A stretch of DNA of 7,957 nt, from contig ONNU01000202.1 in assembly GCA_900319255.1 (NCBI GenBank), positions 1-7,957 of the forward strand, in the 5' to 3' direction. Position 1 is the stretch's first letter, and each line of letters starts with the position of its first letter. The translations under genes were made by a program, and so were the position numbers. Shown piece by piece: positions 1 to 4,244 of this stretch. The notes beneath the pieces were generated by a model. It was not told the origin of the DNA and searched no databases. It saw only the letters and a program-made list of their open reading frames with translations. Origin of the DNA: an uncultured Eubacteriales bacterium. Lineage in GTDB: Bacteria; Bacillota; Clostridia; Oscillospirales; Acutalibacteraceae.

Positions 1-9
1 AATAAGCCT

Positions 10-831
10 TTATCCAACGTGGGTTTTGAGGTATTCAGCCCATTTGCTGCAGCCTGTATCTGTGAAATGCAGACCCATTCCGTCGGGGTTGTCCTCTGTT
101 GGCGGGTCGCCGCAGTAATCATAAATAAGGTTGCCGTTTTCATCTGATACAGCTGAGGCTACGTTAAGATATTTATAATTCTTTTTCTTGCAGGCTTCCT
201 TGAGCTTTTCGTCAAACTCCTTTATGGATTCATTTGTCAGATTGCCAAGGGTGTTGCCCTCGATCATGGGTGTGACGGACTGGAGATAAAGCACTGCGTC
301 CGGTGTCTTTTCAAGGATCCTGTCGGTGAGCTTATACATAGCGTCAATGGTTCCGTCAACGCCGTAAAGTCCGATATCGTTCATGCCCAGCATGATGAAT
401 ACCTTTTTCTTGCCAAGCTCCTTGACACCCTCGTCTACTGTGTATTTTACGCTGCCGATGGTGGGATGGACATTGCCCTCCTCGTCAAGATCCATGAGAG
501 CGTTATTATATCCAAGGCTTCCTGCGCAAAGGAAATCTGCATCTCCAAGCTCGCCGTTCTCTGCATAATATGAAAGCTTGAGAGTAACGCTGTCGCCTAC
601 AAATACCGCATCATTGAACCATTCGGCATCTACCGGTTCTCCTGCCGGCGCATCATCGTCTGTTGTGGATGCATCAGCAGAGTTTTCCTGTGCGCTTGCC
701 TCAGACTGAACCTGTTCTGACTCAGCGCTGCTCTGTGCTTCCTTTGAGCTTTCCTGACCTTCTCCGCAGGCGCAGAGCGTCAGCGCCATAAGTCCTGCAA
801 GCGCTGCTGTTAATACTGCCTTTAATTTCAT
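10..831 (-). CDS. SGNH/GDSL hydrolase lipoprotein (paralogue 1, short linker)
   Basis: Predicted surface lipoprotein esterase of 273 residues. The signal peptide ends in a lipobox (LCAC, lipidated Cys22). A disordered Ser/Glu/Ala/Asp linker covers about 23-67, and an SGNH hydrolase domain fills 69-273. Visible blocks are GDS with nucleophile Ser81, the block II glycine in AGSLGYNN (about 104-107), GMND with Asn151, and a GLHFT loop with His255. The usual Asp three residues before the His is Met252. Cys102, Cys214, Cys240 and Cys261 are shared with both upstream paralogues. Compared with them, this copy has a short insertion (about 243-249) before the His loop. The start is supported by AGGAGG at 839-844, and no other Met precedes the signal peptide. 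It lies 33 bases after paralogue 2, so it is probably the last of three cotranscribed genes seen here. Family assignment is firm. Substrate (peptidoglycan or polysaccharide O-acetyl groups) is inference only. Confidence 0.9.
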   Translation of the reverse strand: MKLKAVLTAALAGLMALTLCACGEGQESSKEAQSSAESEQVQSEASAQENSADASTTDDDAPAGEPVDAEWFNDAVFVGDSVTLKLSYYAENGELGDADFLCAGSLGYNNALMDLDEEGNVHPTIGSVKYTVDEGVKELGKKKVFIMLGMNDIGLYGVDGTIDAMYKLTDRILEKTPDAVLYLQSVTPMIEGNTLGNLTNESIKEFDEKLKEACKKKNYKYLNVASAVSDENGNLIYDYCGDPPTEDNPDGMGLHFTDTGCSKWAEYLKTHVG

Positions 832-864
832 TTGTACTCCTCCTGTTTCCTGATTATATATTAT

Positions 865-2223
865 TTAACCAACGTGTCTTTTCAGATAATCCACCCATTT
901 GCTGCACCCGGTGTTAGTAAAATGTATTCCCATGGCTCCGGGGTCGCTGCAATTCTCGGGGGAAAGATTGCCTTCGCTGTCCTTTACTGCGGACGCTACG
1001 TCAAGATATACAAACCCCCGCTCAGCGCATATCTGTCTGAGCCTTTCGTTGAACTGGGGGATCGTTCTGTTATTAAGCGCGGAACGCTGCATATTCTTCA
1101 GCATCGGCGTTACCGACTGGATATATATCTGTACGTCAGGGCTTTTTGCAAGTATCCTGTCCGTCAGCGTTTTCATTCCCTCCGCTGCGCCGTCAACTCC
1201 GTACAGACCTACATCATTCATGCCCAGCATGATAAATACCTTTTTCTTGCCCGATGCCTTTACACCCTCGTCTACGGTGTATTTTCTGCCGTAAAGGGTG
1301 GGGTGGACATTTCCGCTGCGGTTCAGATCCCACAGTGCATTATTATATCCCAGACTTCCTGCGCACAGGAAAGCCGCATCTCCCAGTGAGCCGTTTTCCG
1401 CATAATACGAAAGCTTCAGCGTTACGCTGTCGCCTACGAATACCGCGTCATTGAACCACACCGCTCCTACATAGCCTGTCCAGGGAGTATCCCGGCTCGG
1501 CTCCTGGGGCTGGGGCTGCGGCTCAGGCTGCGGCTCCTGCGAGGGCTGGGGCTGTTGCTGCGAGGGCTGAGGCTCAGGCTCCGGGGGTCTTTCCTTTACG
1601 GTAACGGTGCATTGCGCCTTTTTGCCGTTTTTAGTGCTTGCCGTGATCACAGCCGTGCCTATCGCCTTTGCGCTTATGGTTCCGTCTGACGCTACGCTTA
1701 TAACGCTGTCGTCATCCCAGCTGATCTGCGCGCTTCTGTCTGCGGCAGTTTCAGGGGTCACGGTGACAACAAGCTTCGTTGTCTGCCCGGGATACAGGGT
1801 AACGGCTGTTTTATTAAGCGAGATACCTGTGATCTCGGTGCTTTGCGCAGTTGTGCTTGCCGGATGCGCTGACTGCTCCGGCTTTGAGGCTGTGCTTTCG
1901 CTCCGGCTGCTTTGCTGAGATGGCTGTTCATCCTGAGCGCTGCTGCTTTCCTGTTTGCTCTCCGGCTTGCTTTCCGCAGAGCTTTCAGCGCTGCTTTCGC
2001 TCTTATGGGATGAGCTTTGAGAAGAAGCTGATGATTTTTCAGGCTGCGCAATGCTTTCGGCTATTTCTGATCCTGTGCTTATTTCTGATTTTTCGTCAGT
2101 ATCTGCGCTGACGGTTTCGCTTTGAATTTTGCTTTCCTCCGGCTGAGGCGACTGGTTAGTCCCGCAAGCCGTCAAAGACATGAGCATGGCAGAAAGCAAA
2201 AAAGCGGCTATTACCTTTTTCAT
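865..2223 (-). CDS. SGNH/GDSL hydrolase lipoprotein with Big_2 Ig-like domain (paralogue 2)
   Basis: A 452-residue predicted lipoprotein. The signal peptide ends in lipobox LTAC (Cys20). Next come a long Ser/Glu/Gln-rich linker (21-129), a bacterial Ig-like group 2 domain (about 130-212, opening TGISLNKTAVTLYPGQ and closing CTVTVKE), a Pro/Gln/Glu stalk (213-247), and the SGNH domain (about 250-452). Catalytic blocks are GDS (Ser266), GMND (Asn336) and MGIHFT (His434). The position three before the His is Met431 rather than Asp. Cysteines 287, 399, 425 and 440 match those of the other two copies. The first 23 residues around the GDS block, from WFND onward, are nearly identical to paralogue 1, which points to recent duplication. 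The Big_2 domain and Pro/Gln stalk suggest the enzyme is held away from the membrane, through the wall. The start follows a purine-rich but weak AGAGAG site. It lies 44 bases after paralogue 3. Confidence 0.9.
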   Translation of the reverse strand: MKKVIAAFLLSAMLMSLTACGTNQSPQPEESKIQSETVSADTDEKSEISTGSEIAESIAQPEKSSASSQSSSHKSESSAESSAESKPESKQESSSAQDEQPSQQSSRSESTASKPEQSAHPASTTAQSTEITGISLNKTAVTLYPGQTTKLVVTVTPETAADRSAQISWDDDSVISVASDGTISAKAIGTAVITASTKNGKKAQCTVTVKERPPEPEPQPSQQQPQPSQEPQPEPQPQPQEPSRDTPWTGYVGAVWFNDAVFVGDSVTLKLSYYAENGSLGDAAFLCAGSLGYNNALWDLNRSGNVHPTLYGRKYTVDEGVKASGKKKVFIMLGMNDVGLYGVDGAAEGMKTLTDRILAKSPDVQIYIQSVTPMLKNMQRSALNNRTIPQFNERLRQICAERGFVYLDVASAVKDSEGNLSPENCSDPGAMGIHFTNTGCSKWVDYLKRHVG

Positions 2224-2267
2224 TATCTCATCTCTCTTTCAAAATATATATCTTTTACCGGAAAGGA

Positions 2268-3452
2268 TCAGCTGTCTCTTTCCTCTGTTTTTTCATCTTC
2301 AGGGACGGTTATCTCAATAACATCCTCCGGGGGAACGCTATGCTCGGAGCTTTCGTCTGAAATATCGTCAGCCTTTTCATGAGCCTCTGTTGTTTCCTTC
2401 TGACGCTCCTCCTCAGCAAGCCTTGACTCCTCGAGAATACGGCTTTCCTCAGCAAGTCTGGATTCCTCTTTCAGGCGGCTTTCCTCAGCGAGTCTTGAAG
2501 CCTCCTCTGCAAGCTCCTTATCTGTCTCGACATATCTTCTCAGGCAGTCCACCCATTTGGAGCAGCCGGTCATACTGGGGTGAAGCCCCATATCATCCGG
2601 GTCGCCGCAGTTTTCATAAAGCAGGTTGCCCTTTCCGTCCCACACAGCGGGGGTGATATTGATATATCTGAAATTATTTTCATCGCAGAAGCTTTTCAGC
2701 TTTTTATCAAATTCAGGGATATTCTTATTATTGAGATCATCCCTCTGCTTATTTTTCAGCATCGGAGTTACGCTCTGGAAGTAAAGCTTTACATCAGGAT
2801 TTTTCTCAAGCATTCTTTTTGTAAATTCCTTCAGACCGTCAATTGCTCCGTCAACGCCGTACACGCCGATATCATTCATGCCAAGCATAATAAATACCTT
2901 TTTGCGTCCTGACTGTTTGACACCATCAAAGGCAGTGACTTTTTTACCCTTATATAGCGGGTGTACATTACCGGGCTGTTTCAGATCCCACAGGGCGTTA
3001 TTATATCCAAGGCTTGATGCGCAGACGAAATCCGCATCTCCAAGCTCGCCGCCCTCAGCGTACAGTGAAAGCATAACTGTCAGGCTGTCGCCCACAAAAA
3101 CTGCGTCATTGAACCATTCAGGATCGACATAATGACCTGTATCGGGAAGCTGCAGAAGCTTTTTGAGTTTTTCCTCTTCTTCCTTCTTTTTCTTTTCCTC
3201 TTCTGCTTTTTTTCTTTTTTCCTCTTCTTTTTTGCTTTGCTCTCTCAGCACCTCACGTTTTGAAAGCTCATTCTGCAGAGCCTGTTCCAGAGCAGCGTCC
3301 TCGCTGTCCGGAGCGCTGGCGCTGGTGCTTTCATTCACGGCATTATTTTCCTCAGCCGGTATCTCAATAACATTCCCGCTGAAGAATATCAGACAGACTG
3401 TTGACACAATAACGCCTAATGTTACAAGAACAACATATCTTATCCATCTCAT
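2268..3452 (-). CDS. Membrane-anchored SGNH/GDSL hydrolase with charged helical stalk and tail (paralogue 3)
   Basis: A 394-residue protein and first gene of the three-gene operon. A single N-terminal transmembrane segment (about 6-26) has no lipobox, so it is a signal anchor rather than a lipoprotein. It is followed by an acidic linker and a Lys/Glu-rich helical stalk (about 64-102), then the SGNH domain (about 111-306): GDS with Ser123, GMND with Asn193, MGLHPS with His291, and Met288 in place of the usual Asp. Cysteines 144, 256, 282 and 297 are conserved with the paralogues; Cys303 is extra. The C-terminal tail holds five copies of a six-residue SRLAEE-like repeat (319-348) and an acidic end. 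The start has AAGGAG at 3461-3466 with 8-base spacing. Transcription probably begins at the promoter at 3555-3583. It is the likely ancestor or sibling of the two lipoprotein copies, with the same catalytic cassette on another anchor. Substrate unknown. Confidence 0.88.
   Translation of the reverse strand: MRWIRYVVLVTLGVIVSTVCLIFFSGNVIEIPAEENNAVNESTSASAPDSEDAALEQALQNELSKREVLREQSKKEEEKRKKAEEEKKKKEEEEKLKKLLQLPDTGHYVDPEWFNDAVFVGDSLTVMLSLYAEGGELGDADFVCASSLGYNNALWDLKQPGNVHPLYKGKKVTAFDGVKQSGRKKVFIMLGMNDIGVYGVDGAIDGLKEFTKRMLEKNPDVKLYFQSVTPMLKNKQRDDLNNKNIPEFDKKLKSFCDENNFRYINITPAVWDGKGNLLYENCGDPDDMGLHPSMTGCSKWVDCLRRYVETDKELAEEASRLAEESRLKEESRLAEESRILEESRLAEEERQKETTEAHEKADDISDESSEHSVPPEDVIEITVPEDEKTEERDS
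2409..2498 (-). repeat. 18-bp in-frame tandem repeat encoding SRLAEE hexads
   Basis: Five consecutive six-residue units (SRLAEE, SRLKEE, SRLAEE, SRILEE, SRLAEE) at residues 319-348 of the membrane-anchored SGNH protein. The period is six residues, not seven, so this is not a classical coiled coil. Three units make 18 residues, which equals five turns of a straight alpha-helix, and alternating Arg and Glu could form salt bridges. This suggests a rigid single helix. Confidence 0.8.
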
Positions 3453-3554
3453 TTATATAACTCCTTATGCTCCCGGGCGGGCAGAAGCTCTGTGCTGCGG
3501 GACATAGTTTTTTACACTTCTTTTCTGAGCATAAATATGCTTTGCCACTTTTTA

Positions 3555-3583
3555 ATTTTACCCTTTTGCCTCTTGCTTGTCAA
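3555..3583 (-). promoter_or_regulatory. Sigma-A promoter of the SGNH operon
   Basis: On the minus strand the -35 box is TTGACA (3578-3583, perfect), the spacer is 17 bases (3561-3577), and the -10 box is TAAAAT (3555-3560). Transcription would start near 3548, leaving a leader of about 95 bases before the first SGNH gene. This is the only strong minus-strand promoter seen between the small-gene terminator and the operon. Confidence 0.75.
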
Positions 3584-3584
3584 C

Positions 3585-3601
3585 ATTATTTGTCAAATAA
3601 T
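3585..3601. promoter_or_regulatory. 17-bp palindrome abutting the SGNH promoter, candidate operator
   Basis: A perfect inverted repeat ATTATTTG-T-CAAATAAT (8-bp arms, single central base) lies one base upstream of the -35 box of the SGNH operon. It carries a second TTGACA-type hexamer (3591-3596, minus strand) that has no matching -10 box. Position and symmetry fit a dimeric regulator site; an activator is more likely than a repressor because the site is upstream of -35. The regulator is unknown. Confidence 0.45.
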
Positions 3602-3612
3602 ATAATTGTTGG

Positions 3613-3817
3613 TTATTTACATCAAATATCCCGTTTTACTTAAATTATTTTAATACAATTTAATTTTGGTGTGGTCAGATGTTAACAGCAATGTGATATT
3701 ACCGAAGGCATTATTGAGGGCTGGGGGACAAAAAAATGCTATGGTTCAGTTTATGAAATGCGATGAATTGCGGGGTTCGCTGTATTTTTGGGCTTTCCAC
3801 TTTTTTCGCTGCCGCAC
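3613..3817. other. Intergenic spacer upstream of the SGNH operon
   Basis: AT-rich at the left (3640-3670) and mixed composition to the right. A plus-strand -10 TATAAT (3601-3606) with TTGTCA 18 bases upstream (3577-3582) could fire rightward into this stretch, but no convincing gene follows. I see no tRNA, riboswitch or coding region here. Confidence 0.5.
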
Positions 3818-3847
3818 AAAAAGCCCGGCAGGTCACTCCGCCGGGCT
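3818..3847 (-). terminator. Rho-independent terminator of the small acidic protein gene
   Basis: A perfect 8-bp stem AGCCCGGC (3822-3829) / GCCGGGCT (3840-3847) with a 10-base loop is followed on the minus strand by a run of five T (3818-3822). It begins 15 bases after the stop codon at 3863-3865. Confidence 0.88.
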
Positions 3848-3862
3848 ATGCTCCGTATGCTA

Positions 3863-4147
3863 TCAGTCATCGACCGATCTGAAATCATAGTTTTCATATT
3901 CAAAGGCATCTGCATCTTCATCGTTGGGGTCTGCCCGTCCTCTGTGGATGTAACGCTCTGAAACCTGCTCTAATTGAGAGATCGCCTTCATCAGCTCTTC
4001 CCGACAATCGCCGTACTCATCATTTCTTTTGTCGAGAACCTCGATCCTGCTGATATATGCCATAGAAAGAGATCTTTCCTGTTCGCTCATTTCGCTTTTT
4101 ACTCTTTCCTTCATATCTTTCAATTGCTCGTCCGTAAAATACCTCAT
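3863..4147 (-). CDS. Small acidic helical protein of unknown function
   Basis: I do not recognise a family. With the chosen start the protein has 94 residues: a mostly helical, charged N-terminal two thirds (MRYFTDEQLKDMKER through SQLEQVSERYIHRG), with scattered Leu, Ile and Met that could form a helical hairpin, then a very acidic, aromatic tail (DPNDEDADAFEYENYDF). No signal peptide or membrane segment, so probably cytoplasmic. The start at 4147 has AGAGGTG at 4154-4160 with good spacing. The frame stays open upstream to 4237, with other Met codons at 4198 and 4237. The farther one would translate the terminator hairpin, and the one at 4198 has no ribosome binding site, although the residues between (IFEINITVNGE) look protein-like. 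It follows the zinc-ribbon/LRR gene in the same direction and has its own strong terminator. No separate promoter is visible, so it may depend on read-through. Confidence 0.7.
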   Translation of the reverse strand: MRYFTDEQLKDMKERVKSEMSEQERSLSMAYISRIEVLDKRNDEYGDCREELMKAISQLEQVSERYIHRGRADPNDEDADAFEYENYDFRSVDD

Positions 4148-4153
4148 GCCTTT

Positions 4154-4160
4154 CACCTCT
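4154..4160 (-). promoter_or_regulatory. Ribosome binding site deciding the start of the small acidic protein
   Basis: AGAGGTG on the minus strand, 6 bases before the ATG at 4147. The alternative ATGs at 4198 and 4237 have no comparable site. A GTG at 4156 would have GGAG 8 bases upstream and is a weaker alternative in the same frame. Confidence 0.5.
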
Positions 4161-4199
4161 GTTTCTCCGTTTACGGTGATATTTATTTCAAAAATCATA

Positions 4200-4226
4200 A
4201 AGCGGCAGGAACGAAGCCTGCCGCTT
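4200..4226 (-). terminator. Terminator-like hairpin after the zinc-ribbon/LRR gene
   Basis: A stem of 10 bp (AAGCGGCAGG type, 4200-4209 with 4217-4226) and a 7-base loop begin 18 bases after the LRR stop codon. On the minus strand the downstream tract is T-rich but interrupted (TTTATGATTTTT). The opposite flank is also T-rich in the plus direction (TTATTTTTTT), so it may act both ways or only partly, allowing read-through into the small downstream gene. Confidence 0.65.
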
Positions 4227-4244
4227 ATTTTTTTCATCAGATCA

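Noticed and set aside
832..864. Possible promoter between SGNH paralogues 2 and 1
   Set aside because: Only 33 bases, holding the ribosome site; no -35/-10 pair, so cotranscription is simpler.
2311..3373. 13-bp direct repeat ATCTCAATAACAT near both ends of the membrane-anchored SGNH gene (2311-2323 and 3361-3373)
   Set aside because: Too short, and both copies encode a similar VIEI tetrapeptide in frame; no sign of mobile-element ends.
3666..3890. Plus-strand 74-codon open frame
   Set aside because: It runs through the terminator of the small acidic gene and into its 3' end, with no ribosome site and a random-looking composition.
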